The notes under the pieces are model-generated. The model was not told where the DNA came from and did no database searches. It worked only from the letters and a program-made list of their open reading frames with translations. A program made the position numbers and the translations under genes. 64,000 nucleotides of DNA from Brevundimonas sp. MF30-B (GTDB lineage Bacteria > Pseudomonadota > Alphaproteobacteria > Caulobacterales > Caulobacteraceae): contig NZ_CP038440.1 in assembly GCF_004683885.1 (NCBI RefSeq), positions 1,956,001 through 2,020,000 of the forward strand, in the 5' to 3' direction. This document shows, in pieces, positions 1-9,525 of this stretch (positions are counted from its first letter, which is position 1; each line of letters begins with the position of its first letter).

Positions 1-1202
1 GCTATGAGCCCCGCTATCCAGAGCGGGTGCGCGACAACGGCGGCGACATCTTCGCGGCCGTGCGTGAAAAGGACATGCTGATCCACCACCCGTTCGAGAG
101 CTTCGACGTGGTGGTCCAGTTCCTGCGCCAGGCCGCGCGCGATCCCAACGTCATCGCCATCAAGCAGACCCTGTACCGCACCTCCAAGGACAGCCCGATC
201 GTCGCCGCCCTGATCGAGGCGGCCGAGAACGGCAAGAACGTCACCGCCCTGATCGAACTCAAGGCGCGGTTCGACGAAGAGGCTAACCTGCGCTGGGCGC
301 GTCAGATGGAGCGGGCCGGCGTCCATGTCGTCTTCGGCTTCGTGGAGTACAAGACCCACGCCAAGCTCAGCGTCGTGGTGCGGCGCGAGGCAGAGGCCCT
401 GCGCACCTACTGCCACTTCGGGACCGGCAACTATCACCCGGTGACAGCGCGCATCTACACCGACCTCAGCCTGTTCACCTGCGACCCGGTGCTGGCGCGC
501 GATGCAACGCGGGTGTTCAACTACATCACCGGCTACGCCACGCCCGACGAGCTGGAGGCCCTGGTCGTGTCTCCGCTGAACATGAAGGCGACGCTGATCG
601 AATCGATCGGCAAGGAGATGTCGGCCGCCGCCAAGGGCAAGCCCGCCGCCATCTGGGCCAAGATGAACTCGCTGGTCGATCCCGAGATCATCGACGCCCT
701 GTATCGCGCCAGTCAGTGGGGCGTGCGCATCGAACTGGTGGTGCGCGGCATCTGCTGCCTGCGGCCGGGCGTGCCGGGCCTGTCCGAGAACATCCGGGTC
801 AAGTCGATCGTGGGCCGGTTCCTTGAGCACAGCCGCATCATCGCCTTCGCCAACGGCCACGACCTGCCGCACGACAAGGCGCGCCTGTACATCGCCTCGG
901 CCGACTGGATGCCGCGCAATCTGGACCGCCGGGTCGAGTTGATGACCCCGGTTCGCAACGCCACCGTCCACGATCAGGTGCTGGATCAGATCATGGTCGC
1001 CAACTTCAAGGACGATGCGCAAAGCTGGACGCTGGACGGCGACGGGCGCTATCGCCGCGTGATGCCGGTCGATCCTGACCGGCCCTTCTCGGCCCACAAG
1101 TACTTCATGACCAATCCCAGCCTGTCCGGCCGCGGGCGCAAGGTGAAGACCCTGCCCGAAACGCTCAGCTATCCCCGTCCCAAGACGCGGAAGCGCCGGT
1201 GA
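1..1202 (+). CDS. ppk1: Polyphosphate kinase 1, C-terminal part (5' end outside window)
   Basis: This is the last 399 residues of a PPK1-type polyphosphate kinase, which reversibly transfers the ATP gamma-phosphate to polyphosphate; the reading frame is open from base 3. The [14 protein letters not shown] stretch, the KTHAKL segment carrying the autophosphorylated histidine, and the later GRFLEHSR segment with the second conserved histidine are all present. About 300 N-terminal residues must lie upstream. The stop overlaps the GTG start of ppx by four bases, so synthesis and hydrolysis of polyphosphate are translationally coupled, as often seen in alphaproteobacteria. Identification is secure. 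Confidence 0.97.
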   Translation, partial: YEPRYPERVRDNGGDIFAAVREKDMLIHHPFESFDVVVQFLRQAARDPNVIAIKQTLYRTSKDSPIVAALIEAAENGKNVTALIELKARFDEEANLRWARQMERAGVHVVFGFVEYKTHAKLSVVVRREAEALRTYCHFGTGNYHPVTARIYTDLSLFTCDPVLARDATRVFNYITGYATPDELEALVVSPLNMKATLIESIGKEMSAAAKGKPAAIWAKMNSLVDPEIIDALYRASQWGVRIELVVRGICCLRPGVPGLSENIRVKSIVGRFLEHSRIIAFANGHDLPHDKARLYIASADWMPRNLDRRVELMTPVRNATVHDQVLDQIMVANFKDDAQSWTLDGDGRYRRVMPVDPDRPFSAHKYFMTNPSLSGRGRKVKTLPETLSYPRPKTRKRR

Positions 1203-2695
1203 CCGATCCCAACGCGGCGCGCGACATCGCCGCCATCGATATCGGCTCCAACTCGGTGCGCCTGGTCCTGTACCGGCTTGAGGGTCGGGCGCTGTGGACC
1301 GTCTTCAACGAAAAGGTCCTGGCCGGCCTGGGCCGCGACCTGCCGGCCACCGGCCGTCTGTCGGCCGAGGGTGCGCAGACGGCGCTGACCGCGCTGCGCC
1401 GCTTCGCCGCCGTCCTGGAGGGTGTGCAACCCGACCGCACCCTGGTGGTCGCCACCGCCGCCGTGCGCGAGGCCTCCGACGGCCCGGACTTCTGCGCACG
1501 CGTGCTGGCCGACACAGGGCTGTCGATCCGCGTTCTGACCGGCGAGGAGGAAGCCCGCTACGCCGCGCTCGGCGTCCTGGCCGGCGCGCCCCACGCCTCT
1601 GGCGTCGCGGCCGATATGGGCGGGTCCAGCCTGGAGCTGATCCGGCTCGACAGTCAGGGGATGAAGCAGGGCGTGACCCTGCCGCTCGGCCCCTTCGCCC
1701 TGGCCCAGGGCGAAGGCTTCGACGCCGACCGGGTGCGCAAGACCATCGACGCCAAGCTCAAGCCCGTGGCGGCGGGGTTTCAGTCCTCGACCCTGTATGC
1801 GGTCGGCGGCGCCTGGCGCACCCTGGCGCAGGTGAACATGAACCTTCGCGACTACCCCTTGCGCGTCGTGCACCAGTACGCCCTCAGCGCCGAGGAGGCC
1901 CTCGAAACCGCCGCCCTGATCGTGCGCCAGTCGCGGGCGGGGCTGGAGAAACTGCCGGGCGTCTCGCGCCGTCGCGCCGAAACCCTGCCCTACGCCTGCC
2001 TGGTGCTGGAGCGGCTAATCCGCCGTCTCGGCCTTGAGCGAATCGAGATGTCGGCCTGGGGCGTTCGCGAGGGGCTGGTTTTCGACGCGCTCGAGCCCGC
2101 CGTCCGCGACGTCGACCCGCTGATAGCCGGCAGCGCCGCTCTGGGGGCGCGCCAGGGCGTATCTACGGCCCTGCCCGAGGCTCTGGAGGCCTGGGCGGCC
2201 CCGCTGGTGCAGGCCCTGCCGCCGGCCTTCGGCCGCGAGCGCGACGCGGTGCTGATCCGCGCCGCCTGCGCCCTGGCCGACATCGGCGCGCGGCTGCATC
2301 CCGATCACCGGGTGGAGCTGACCTTCGACCAGGTGCTGCGGGCCCCCGTTCCGGGACAAAGCCACGCCGAGCGCGCCTTCCTGGCCTCGATCATCAACGC
2401 GCGATATGGCGGCGCGCCCACCACGCCCGAGCCGCGCACCATCGACCGGCTGCTGGACGAGCCCCAGCGCCTGACCGCCCGCGCCCTGGGCCTGGCCATC
2501 CGGCTGGCCTGCGACCTGTCGGGGCGCGCGCCGGAACTGCTGCAGCAGACCCGTCTGGACATCGATCGCACTGCGCTTCGCCTCGTCGTCGCCGGCGAAC
2601 CCGACCTGCTCCTTGGTGAACAGACCCGCCGCCGCGCCAAGGCTCTGGCCGAGGCGACGGGGCTGAAGCTTGTGGTCGAACCCGGGCGCGGATGA
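1199..2695 (+). CDS. ppx: Exopolyphosphatase, Ppx/GppA family
   Basis: A 498-residue Ppx/GppA phosphatase that releases phosphate from polyphosphate ends (or hydrolyses pppGpp). It opens with the ASKHA phosphate-1 motif [13 protein letters not shown] and has a second glycine-rich motif, [11 protein letters not shown], near residue 140, followed by GGAWRTLAQ near residue 205. The C-terminal part resembles the helical extension of alphaproteobacterial Ppx proteins. The start is GTG, overlapping the ppk1 stop (GTGA). Sequence alone does not separate a polyphosphate from a pppGpp preference; the ppk1 coupling favours polyphosphate. Confidence 0.94.
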   Translation: MTDPNAARDIAAIDIGSNSVRLVLYRLEGRALWTVFNEKVLAGLGRDLPATGRLSAEGAQTALTALRRFAAVLEGVQPDRTLVVATAAVREASDGPDFCARVLADTGLSIRVLTGEEEARYAALGVLAGAPHASGVAADMGGSSLELIRLDSQGMKQGVTLPLGPFALAQGEGFDADRVRKTIDAKLKPVAAGFQSSTLYAVGGAWRTLAQVNMNLRDYPLRVVHQYALSAEEALETAALIVRQSRAGLEKLPGVSRRRAETLPYACLVLERLIRRLGLERIEMSAWGVREGLVFDALEPAVRDVDPLIAGSAALGARQGVSTALPEALEAWAAPLVQALPPAFGRERDAVLIRAACALADIGARLHPDHRVELTFDQVLRAPVPGQSHAERAFLASIINARYGGAPTTPEPRTIDRLLDEPQRLTARALGLAIRLACDLSGRAPELLQQTRLDIDRTALRLVVAGEPDLLLGEQTRRRAKALAEATGLKLVVEPGRG

Positions 2696-2924
2696 CGGAT
2701 CACGACGTGGTTGCCAGACCAAATGTCTGACATGTCCGAGGGTTTTGTTGCACGGCCGCCAAGTTGCATGGCGCCCGATCCATCGGCCTTATAATCGGGC
2801 GGACGAGAGCCCGCTCCACGATCAAGCCGATTTCACACCATTCACACTATTCAGACTCTGTTTTTTCGGTGCGCACCCCAGGCCCTCGATCGGGGTCCCG
2901 ACTGCCGGCGTATCGCGCGGAAAA

Positions 2925-3998
2925 TCAAAGTTCAAGTCGGTCCACGATTAACGCCGACATATCCTTGAAATATCGTCCAATAATGCTCTCTGGAGCTATG
3001 GAGGTGATGGGGCGGCCCGAATCCCCGGCGGCCCGAATGTCGGCATGCAGCGGCACGTCTCCCAGATAGGCCACGCCCAGCCGCGCCGCCTCGGCCTCTC
3101 CGCCGCCGCGACCGAACACTTCGCCGCTCATGTTTTCGATCACCCCCAGGGTGGGCACGCCGACCTTCTGGAACAGGGCGTGAGCACGCCGTGCATCGGC
3201 CAGAGCCACCTCCTGAGGGGTGGTGACGATGACGGCGCCGTCCAGCGGCGTTTTCTGGATCAGGGTCAGTTGCACGTCGCCGGTGCCGGGCGGCAGGTCG
3301 ATCACCAGCACGTCCAGCGGGGCCTCGGCGGTCCCCCAGCGGGTCTGCGTCAGCATCTGGGTGATGGCCTGCGACGCCATCGGGCCACGCCAGATCATGG
3401 CGTCGTCGGCGTTCGTCAGCAGGCCGACCGACATGGCCTTCAACCCGTGAGCCAGGTGCGGGACCATGGCCCCGTCCTCATAGGCCGGCTTGCCCGACAG
3501 GCCGAGCATGGTCGGCAACGACGGGCCGTATACGTCGGCGTCCAGCACCCCGACCGACAGGCCCCGAGCCGCCAGCGCCGCCGCCAGATTGACCGACACG
3601 GTGGACTTGCCTACCCCGCCCTTGCCCGAGGCCACGGCCAGGACGCGCCGCACATGGGCCGGGCGGTCCGTCGCGACCGGCGCCTTGGGCCGCCCCTGAT
3701 CCAGCGCGGCCTTGGACAGGCCCGCGGTGCGCGGCGCCGGGGCAGACGCCGGGGCGGCCTCGGCGGTCAGCACGACCGAGACGCGCGTCACGCCCGGCAG
3801 GCCCTTCAACGCCGCCTCGGCCGCGTCGCGAACCGGGGCGTAGAGCGCCGCGCGGCCGGCGGGCGCCTCGATCACAAAGCCCGCGCGGTCGTCCGCCACG
3901 ACCAGCCCCTGGACCAGGCCGGCGGCGACCAGTCCTTGGCCGCTGACCGGATCGATCACGGCGTTCAGGGCGTTCAGCACGGTCTGGCGGTCGGGCAA
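2925..3998 (-). CDS. mrp: Mrp/ApbC family Fe-S carrier ATPase
   Basis: A 357-residue P-loop ATPase of the Mrp/NBP35 family, cytosolic carriers for iron-sulfur cluster assembly. It has an N-terminal MIP18-like domain (about residues 1-80), an Ala/Pro linker, and a deviant Walker A, SGKGGVGKSTV, near residue 123. Downstream are the family signatures LDADVYGPSLP, WRGPM, DLPPGTGD and IENMSG. The usual metal-binding CxxC after IENMS is absent and the loop is very short (IENMSGEVFGRGGGEAEAAR). Many alphaproteobacterial members lack the cysteines, but the loop here looks shortened as well. It is convergent with ppx. Confidence 0.93.
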   Translation of the reverse strand: MPDRQTVLNALNAVIDPVSGQGLVAAGLVQGLVVADDRAGFVIEAPAGRAALYAPVRDAAEAALKGLPGVTRVSVVLTAEAAPASAPAPRTAGLSKAALDQGRPKAPVATDRPAHVRRVLAVASGKGGVGKSTVSVNLAAALAARGLSVGVLDADVYGPSLPTMLGLSGKPAYEDGAMVPHLAHGLKAMSVGLLTNADDAMIWRGPMASQAITQMLTQTRWGTAEAPLDVLVIDLPPGTGDVQLTLIQKTPLDGAVIVTTPQEVALADARRAHALFQKVGVPTLGVIENMSGEVFGRGGGEAEAARLGVAYLGDVPLHADIRAAGDSGRPITSIAPESIIGRYFKDMSALIVDRLEL

Positions 3999-4069
3999 GG
4001 CGGGTCACCTGAGCTTGCGGGCGGGAGGGTCGCGTTCTATCGCCCAAGCAGCCGAGCCGCGAGCCCGAT

Positions 4070-4933
4070 TTGACCCAGACGCCCCTTCTGCTGATCGCCG
4101 GCCCTACGGCCTCGGGCAAGTCCGCCCTGGCGCTGGAGCATGCGCGGCGCACGGGCGCGGTGATCCTCAACGCCGACAGCCAGCAGCTGTACGCCGACCT
4201 GCGCGTCCTCACCGCCCGCCCGTCGCTGAAGGACGAGGCCCTGGCCGAGCACAGGCTCTACGGCGTGGCCGACGCCGCCGAGGCCTGGTCCGTAGGGCGC
4301 TGGAGTCGGGCCGTCCTCGCTGAAATCCAGGCGCTGGAGGGCCGCCCGGCTATCCTGGTCGGCGGGACAGGTCTGTATTTCACCGCCCTGACCCGCGGCT
4401 TGGCCGACATTCCCCCGGCGCCGGACAATGTGCGCAAAGAGGTCGAGAACGAGTTCGACGCGAACGGCGAAGCCGCTTTCCGCACACGCCTCGCGCGGGT
4501 CGACCCATCGGCAGCGGCCCGCATCGAGGCCGGGGACCGCCAGCGCCTGGTCCGCGCCCTGACCGTCCATCGCGCCAGCGGCCGCGCGCTCAGCGACTGG
4601 CAGGCCGACACCCAGCCGCTGCTTGAGCCAGGCGACTGGACCGGCCTGGTGGTCGAGCCCGACCGCACCGAACTCTACGCCCGCTGCGACGGGCGCGCGG
4701 CGGCGATGCTGGATCAAGGCGCTTTGGCCGAGGTCGACGCTCTCTCAACCCGCAGGCTGGACCCCGCCCTTCCCGCCATGAAGGCCGTCGGCGTGCGTGA
4801 ACTGGCGGCGCATCTGGCCGGCGAGACCACCCGCGCTCAGGCCCTCGAAGCGCTGTCCCAATCCACCCGCAACTACGCCAAGCGCCAGTTGACGTGGTTC
4901 CGCAATCAAACGCCCGATTGGCCGCGCGCCTGA
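4070..4933 (+). CDS. miaA: tRNA dimethylallyltransferase MiaA
   Basis: A 287-residue IPP transferase that adds dimethylallyl to A37 of tRNAs reading UNN codons. Visible motifs are the Walker [11 protein letters not shown] at residues 11-20, the NADSQQLY substrate-binding segment, the VGGTGLYF motif near residue 100, and a C-terminal [13 protein letters not shown] typical of the family. The most upstream consistent start is TTG at 4070; there is no ATG before the P-loop. It is read divergently from mrp across about 70 bases and is followed directly by the tmRNA promoter. Confidence 0.95.
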   Translation: MTQTPLLLIAGPTASGKSALALEHARRTGAVILNADSQQLYADLRVLTARPSLKDEALAEHRLYGVADAAEAWSVGRWSRAVLAEIQALEGRPAILVGGTGLYFTALTRGLADIPPAPDNVRKEVENEFDANGEAAFRTRLARVDPSAAARIEAGDRQRLVRALTVHRASGRALSDWQADTQPLLEPGDWTGLVVEPDRTELYARCDGRAAAMLDQGALAEVDALSTRRLDPALPAMKAVGVRELAAHLAGETTRAQALEALSQSTRNYAKRQLTWFRNQTPDWPRA

Positions 4934-4935
4934 AC

Positions 4936-4964
4936 CCTTGGAACGGGGGCCCGCCTGACCTATA
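4936..4964 (+). promoter_or_regulatory. Sigma70-type promoter of ssrA
   Basis: A TTGGAA hexamer (4936-4941) and a TATATT hexamer (4959-4964) are separated by exactly 17 bases, a near-consensus housekeeping promoter. Transcription would begin near 4971, just ahead of the acceptor piece of the tmRNA. The -35 box begins at the 3' end of miaA, only two bases after its stop. Confidence 0.7.
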
Positions 4965-4970
4965 TTGGAT

Positions 4971-5355
4971 TTGTCCGGGTTCGCCCGGACTATGGCGATA
5001 AACGCGCCTGTAATAAGCGGACCGGACCCGGGTGCGATTCCCGGCGGCTCCACCAATTCCTCCCGTGTATCGGCGGGCGGTGCGGGGCCGACTAGCATCG
5101 ACGGACGTGTAAAGAGGATTGCTTTCGCTCGTCCTGGCCCACCGTATCGGGCCTTTATCTAACTGCGAACGATAACTTCGCTGGAGAAGTCCGCCTCGCC
5201 GCGTAATGCGGTTCGGTTGATTTCGAATCTTAAGTCCTAGGGGTTCAGATCCCTGGGCGGGGCCCGGAGGGCGCCTGGCAACAGAAGCCCTCCACTTGCT
5301 TCAGATGCACCTCGGAAGCCTGGCAACATAATCCCGGCGCTTCACCTCTCCACTT
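4971..5355 (+). ncRNA. ssrA: tmRNA, circularly permuted two-piece form
   Basis: The gene has the permuted order known in alphaproteobacteria. The acceptor piece, with T-arm and encoded CCA (ending 5055), comes first. A spacer of about 28 bases follows, then the coding piece starting GGGGCC at 5084. The two ends pair over seven base pairs (GGGGCCG with CGGCUCC) and include the G3:U70 alanine identity pair. The tag reading frame at 5165-5206 encodes ANDNFAGEVRLAA then TAA. The 3' limit (about 5355) is approximate. It lies just upstream of sspB, whose product delivers tagged proteins to ClpXP. Confidence 0.95.
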
Positions 5356-5425
5356 TCTCCAAAACTCGCCTTTCGTCCGGGCCGCCGCGCGGGTATCAGT
5401 CGCGCGTCCAGCCGCCGAGGTTACG

Positions 5426-5908
5426 ATGGCCGTCGAGAAGCCCCCCGTCGACGAGATGCACTATGAGCATCTCGCCCAGAACGCCCTTCGCGGCGTGATC
5501 CGCCAGGCGCTCGAGCGCGCGGCGGGCCCCGGCGGCATACCCGGCGCGCACCATTTCTACATCACCTTCAAGACGCGCGGCGTCGGCGTCAGCGTGCCGC
5601 CCGACGTGATCGCCAAATATCCCGACGAAATGACGGTGGTGCTTCAGCATCAGTACTGGGACCTGGCGGTCGAGCACGACCTGTTCTCGGTCATGCTCAA
5701 GTTCGGCGGCGTGCCCAAGGTGCTGACGGTGCCCTATTCGGCCGTGACCCGCTTCTACGATCCCAGCGTGCAGTTCCTGCTGCAGTTCGAGGATCCGGAG
5801 ATCGTCGATGACAAGCCCGAGCCCACGCCGCCCCCGCCGCCGGCTCGCCCCACGGGCGACGACGACGGCCCCAAGGTCGTCAGTCTGGACCAGTTCCGTA
5901 AGAAGTAG
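5426..5908 (+). CDS. sspB: ClpXP adaptor SspB, alpha type
   Basis: A 160-residue protein of the alphaproteobacterial SspB family, a dimeric adaptor that binds ssrA-tagged polypeptides and tethers them to ClpX. The folded domain (about residues 10-118) includes HFYITFKTRGVGVSVP and a VMLKFGGVPKVLTVPYSAV segment. An acidic/proline linker (PEPTPPPPPARP) follows, then a short C-terminal ClpX-docking-like tail ending VVSLDQFRKK. The ATG at 5426 starts a well-formed N-terminus. Its position directly after ssrA fits the shared role in tagged-protein turnover. Confidence 0.92.
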   Translation: MAVEKPPVDEMHYEHLAQNALRGVIRQALERAAGPGGIPGAHHFYITFKTRGVGVSVPPDVIAKYPDEMTVVLQHQYWDLAVEHDLFSVMLKFGGVPKVLTVPYSAVTRFYDPSVQFLLQFEDPEIVDDKPEPTPPPPPARPTGDDDGPKVVSLDQFRKK

Positions 5909-5986
5909 GCTTCGACACCCACGCGCGTGTTCAGCATTGCCAAGGCGGCAAATGGAACATATCATGAACACAAATGGGAGGCGGTG

Positions 5987-6382
5987 ATGCTTGAAGGCGG
6001 ATGTCATTGCGGCGCGGTGCGCTATTCGATGCCGGCGGATGCGCGCCATGCGCTGTGTCACTGCGCCGACTGCCGCAAGGCGGCGGGCGCGCCGGCGGTG
6101 GCATGGGCTCTGGCGGCGGTCGAGCAGGTTCCGATCACGGGCGAGACCCAGATGTACGCTTCGTCCGAACACGGCCGACGCTATTTCTGCGGCGCCTGCG
6201 GATCGGGGCTGTTCTACACCAACGACGTCATTTTTCCGGGCATGATCGATGTCCAGACCGCGACGCTGGATGATCCGGGCGCCCTGCCCCTGCTGGCGCA
6301 GATCCAGACGGCGGAACGCATCAGCTGGATGGCGCATCTGGACGCCGTCCCGGCCTTCGAGCGCTATCCGCCCGAGGCGTGA
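5987..6382 (+). CDS. GFA-fold protein (CENP-V/GFA domain)
   Basis: A 131-residue zinc-binding protein of the GFA (glutathione-dependent formaldehyde-activating enzyme-like) family. The N-terminal GGCHCGAVRY, then CHCADCRKAAG and FCGACGSGLF, supply the paired zinc-binding cysteines. The family name comes from a proposed glutathione/formaldehyde adduct reaction, but most members have no proven activity. The ATG at 5987 is preceded by GGGAGG and fits the domain start. Its 3' end overlaps the convergent RusA-like gene by 19 bases. Confidence 0.88.
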   Translation: MLEGGCHCGAVRYSMPADARHALCHCADCRKAAGAPAVAWALAAVEQVPITGETQMYASSEHGRRYFCGACGSGLFYTNDVIFPGMIDVQTATLDDPGALPLLAQIQTAERISWMAHLDAVPAFERYPPEA

Positions 6383-6741
6383 TCCGACCGGCGCGGATAC
6401 GCCCGTATCGTGATCCGCTCGCGCTCGCCTTCGCGCCGCTCGACCAGCAGGCGGGCGACCTGGGCGTCGTCGTGAAAGAGGTAGCCCTTGATGGCGTCCA
6501 GCAGAGCCTTGGCGAGGTTGTCCAAGTCCATCCACGGCGGGTCGCCGACGTGCTCCATCACGATCTCGACGGTGTAGTCGCCCCAGGCCGGCCGGGCGCC
6601 GCGCCATTCCTTGCGCATGAACTCATAGACCAGGGGCTTGTAGTATTTGGCCTGGGTGGTCAGGCCGTCGATGGTGATCTCGACGGCGTCGCCGCTTTCG
6701 CGCGCCCGCACCTTGCCCGTGCCGATCCAGCCTGAAGTCAT
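6364..6741 (-). CDS. RusA-like Holliday junction resolvase family protein
   Basis: A 125-residue protein with the RusA hallmark near residues 69-95: [20 protein letters not shown] followed by DAQV. In RusA the conserved aspartates coordinate Mg2+ and cleave Holliday junctions. RusA proteins are often prophage-borne, but no phage genes flank this copy and alphaproteobacterial chromosomes often carry a lone homologue. The ATG at 6741 was chosen because the sequence upstream is low-complexity and arginine-rich. Activity is inferred from the family only. Confidence 0.8.
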   Translation of the reverse strand: MTSGWIGTGKVRARESGDAVEITIDGLTTQAKYYKPLVYEFMRKEWRGARPAWGDYTVEIVMEHVGDPPWMDLDNLAKALLDAIKGYLFHDDAQVARLLVERREGERERITIRAYPRRSDHASGG

Positions 6742-6833
6742 GTGAGCGCCGCGTCCGCCGGCGCGGCTTGCCCGCGCACGCTCGCGTGCTACACCCCCGC
6801 GCGACTTCTCGCCACGTTCAGGATGCACGCGAC

Positions 6834-8225
6834 ATGACCCAGACCCGCAGCGAAACCGACATCTTCGGCCCGATCGAGGTCGCGGCGGATCGCTATTGGG
6901 GCGCGCAGGCGCAACGGTCGCTGGGCAACTTCAAGATCGGCTGGGAGAAGCAACCCCTGCCGATCGTTCGGGCGCTGGGCATCGTCAAGCGCGCGGCGGC
7001 CGAGACGAACCGCGACCTGGGCAAGCTGGACGCCAAGCTGACCGACGCCATCGTGCAGGCGGCCAACGAGGTCATCGAGGGCAAGCTGGACGACCACTTC
7101 CCCTTGGTGGTGTGGCAGACCGGCTCGGGCACCCAGTCGAACATGAACGCGAACGAAGTGATCTCGAACCGCGCCATCGAGATCCTGGGCGGCGAGATGG
7201 GCTCAAAGAAACCCGTCCACCCCAACGACCACGTCAACATGAGCCAGTCGTCCAACGACACCTATCCCACGGCCATGCACGTGGCCTGTGCGGAAGAGGT
7301 GGTACACCGCCTGATCCCGGCCCTGCAGCAACTGGGCAATGCGCTGAACGACAAGGCCGAAGCCTGGAAGGACATCATCAAGATCGGCCGCACCCACACC
7401 CAGGACGCCACGCCCCTGACGCTGGGCCAGGAGTTCGGCGGCTATGCGGCTCAGGTGCGCAACGGCATCGAGCGCATCGAGCAGACCCTGCCGCGCCTGA
7501 TGGAGCTGGCCCAGGGCGGCACGGCCGTCGGCACCGGTCTGAACGCCCCCGTCGGCTTTGCGGAAGGCGTGGCGGACCGGATCGCGGCCATCACCGGCCT
7601 GCCCTTCAAGACCGCGCCCAACAAGTTCGAGGCTTTGGCGGCGCACGACGCCATGGTCTTCTCGCACGGCGCGATCAACACGGTCGCCGCCTCGCTGTTC
7701 AAGATCGCCAACGACATCCGCTTCTTGGGTTCCGGTCCGCGTTCGGGCCTGGGCGAGCTGGCCCTGCCGGAGAACGAGCCGGGTTCATCGATCATGCCGG
7801 GCAAGGTCAATCCGACCCAGTGCGAGGCTCTGACGCAGGTCTGCGTTCAGGTGTTCGGCAACCACGCCGCCGTGACCTTCGCCGGGTCGCAGGGGCATTT
7901 CGAGCTGAACGTGTTCAACCCGGTGATGGCCTACAACTTCCTGCAGTCGGTGCGCCTGATGGCCGATGCGGCGATCAGCTTCACCGAAAACTGCGTGGTG
8001 GGCATCGAGCCCCGCATCGACAACATCGAGCGCGGCCTGAACAATTCGCTGATGCTGGTCACCGCCCTGAATGGCAAGCTGGGCTATGACGCCTGCGCCA
8101 AGATCGCCAAGACGGCGCACAAGAACGGCACCACCCTGCGCGAAGAAGCCGTCGGCGGCGGCTATCTGACCGACGCCGAGTTCGACGAGGCCGTGCGCCC
8201 CGAAAAGATGATCTCGCCGGGATGA
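6834..8225 (+). CDS. fumC: Class II fumarate hydratase
   Basis: A 463-residue class II fumarase that interconverts fumarate and malate in the TCA cycle. It contains [42 protein letters not shown] and the superfamily signature [15 protein letters not shown] with the catalytic serine loop. The length is normal for homotetrameric FumC. The start is the ATG at 6834, giving [13 protein letters not shown]. The last bases overlap the start of the AAA ATPase gene (ATGA). Confidence 0.97.
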   Translation: MTQTRSETDIFGPIEVAADRYWGAQAQRSLGNFKIGWEKQPLPIVRALGIVKRAAAETNRDLGKLDAKLTDAIVQAANEVIEGKLDDHFPLVVWQTGSGTQSNMNANEVISNRAIEILGGEMGSKKPVHPNDHVNMSQSSNDTYPTAMHVACAEEVVHRLIPALQQLGNALNDKAEAWKDIIKIGRTHTQDATPLTLGQEFGGYAAQVRNGIERIEQTLPRLMELAQGGTAVGTGLNAPVGFAEGVADRIAAITGLPFKTAPNKFEALAAHDAMVFSHGAINTVAASLFKIANDIRFLGSGPRSGLGELALPENEPGSSIMPGKVNPTQCEALTQVCVQVFGNHAAVTFAGSQGHFELNVFNPVMAYNFLQSVRLMADAAISFTENCVVGIEPRIDNIERGLNNSLMLVTALNGKLGYDACAKIAKTAHKNGTTLREEAVGGGYLTDAEFDEAVRPEKMISPG

Positions 8226-8953
8226 GCCCGCTGGAGCGCCCATACTGGCTCGAAGCGCGTTTTGAGCGCCAGGAGGATTGGGACGAAGAGGTCTATCCCT
8301 TCAATCTGCCTGTGCTGCGCGGCTTGGAAAGCCTGGCTTTCCACCCTCACGTGACGTTTTTCGTGGGCGAGAACGGCTCCGGGAAGTCAACCCTGATCGA
8401 AGCTCTCGCTGTCGCTTGGGGCTTCAACGCCGAAGGCGGCTCTCGTGACCATCAGTACTCGACACGGGCCTCTCATTCCGCGCTCCATCGTTACGTCCGG
8501 CCAGTGCGCGCGCCAATCAGGGTGAAGGACGGCTATTTTTTCAGAGCAGAGAGCTTCTTCACCACCGCAACCTATCTCGAAGCCTCCGGCGCCAGCCGCA
8601 AGGGCCAGGCCCGCCTGCACGAGCAGTCTCACGGAGAGAGCTTTTTCGACTTTTTCGAGAACAGGCTTGAGGGCGACGGTCTCTACATCATGGACGAACC
8701 GGAGGCGGCCTTGTCGCCCTCTCGCCAGCTATCCTTCCTGGCCAGATTGCATCAGCTTGTTGCGGCGAGGTCTCAGTTTATCATCGCCACCCATTCCCCC
8801 ATTCTACTCGCATACCCGGACGCTTGGATTTACCAGGCTTCGGCTCACGGACTGGAGCGTGTGGCTTACGAAGACACTGAGCATTTCCAGGTAACTAGAA
8901 GCTTTCTGAACCGACCTGAGACCTATCTCGACATCCTGATGAGCGAGGATTGA
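8222..8953 (+). CDS. AAA family ATPase (ABC-type, standalone)
   Basis: A 243-residue ATPase with Walker [15 protein letters not shown] near residue 49, a Walker B/D-loop segment [15 protein letters not shown] near residue 157, and a switch histidine in [10 protein letters not shown] near residue 188. This is the compact AAA_21/OLD-like fold found in isolated predicted ATPases of unknown role. It overlaps fumC by four bases and is probably co-transcribed with it. No nuclease, primase or toxin partner is beside it, so there is no basis for calling it a defence gene. The substrate is unknown. Confidence 0.8.
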   Translation: MSPLERPYWLEARFERQEDWDEEVYPFNLPVLRGLESLAFHPHVTFFVGENGSGKSTLIEALAVAWGFNAEGGSRDHQYSTRASHSALHRYVRPVRAPIRVKDGYFFRAESFFTTATYLEASGASRKGQARLHEQSHGESFFDFFENRLEGDGLYIMDEPEAALSPSRQLSFLARLHQLVAARSQFIIATHSPILLAYPDAWIYQASAHGLERVAYEDTEHFQVTRSFLNRPETYLDILMSED

Positions 8954-9066
8954 CGATAAGGTCGGCCCGATTTACGGGCGCTTCCCATCCGCCGCATGCC
9001 CTTTTCGCCGGGCTGATCTGGCCCGACCGCCCCATTCGTCCCATATCGACCTTCGGAGCCCGCCCC

Positions 9067-9525
9067 ATGAGTATTCACACCCGCATCGAACAGCTCGGCA
9101 TCGTTCTGCCGGAACCCGCCCAGGCCGTGGCCAACTATGTGCCGTGGGTGCGCGCGGGCGAGCTGATCCACATCTCGGGCCAGCTGTCGAACGACGCCTC
9201 GGGCGGGATCAAGGGCACGGTGGGCGTCGACGTGACGCCGGAAGAGGCCCATCAGGCCGCGCGCCTGTGCGGGATCAACCTGCTGGCCCAGATCAAGGCG
9301 GCGCTGGACGGTGACTTCGACCGCGTGCGCCGGATCGTCAAACTGGGCGGCTTCGTTCAGGCCGGGCCCGAGTTCAGCGCCATTCCCGCCGTCATCAACG
9401 GCTGCTCGGACCTGATGGTCGAGGTGTTCGGCGACGCGGGCCGTCACGCCCGTTCGGCCGTGGGCGTCTATCGCCTGCCGCTCGGCTTCGCGGTCGAGGT
9501 GGACGCCATCGTCGAGGTGAAGTGA
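9067..9525 (+). CDS. RidA family protein (YjgF/UK114, atypical subgroup)
   Basis: A 152-residue RidA-fold protein. Family members form trimers and hydrolyse reactive enamine/imine intermediates made by PLP enzymes. The sequence has the fold hallmarks (GELIHISGQL, ARLCGINLLAQIKAAL, EVFGDAGRHARSAVGVYRLP). In place of the classic R105 context it has RHARSAVGV, the long subgroup pattern common in alphaproteobacteria, where imine deaminase activity is less certain. It starts at ATG 9067 and overlaps the next gene by four bases. Confidence 0.87.
   Translation: MSIHTRIEQLGIVLPEPAQAVANYVPWVRAGELIHISGQLSNDASGGIKGTVGVDVTPEEAHQAARLCGINLLAQIKAALDGDFDRVRRIVKLGGFVQAGPEFSAIPAVINGCSDLMVEVFGDAGRHARSAVGVYRLPLGFAVEVDAIVEVK

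Noticed and set aside
8222..8953. The standalone AAA ATPase as a defence system component
   Set aside because: No nuclease, TOPRIM, reverse transcriptase or toxin partner is adjacent, and the gene is coupled to fumC in the core chromosome.
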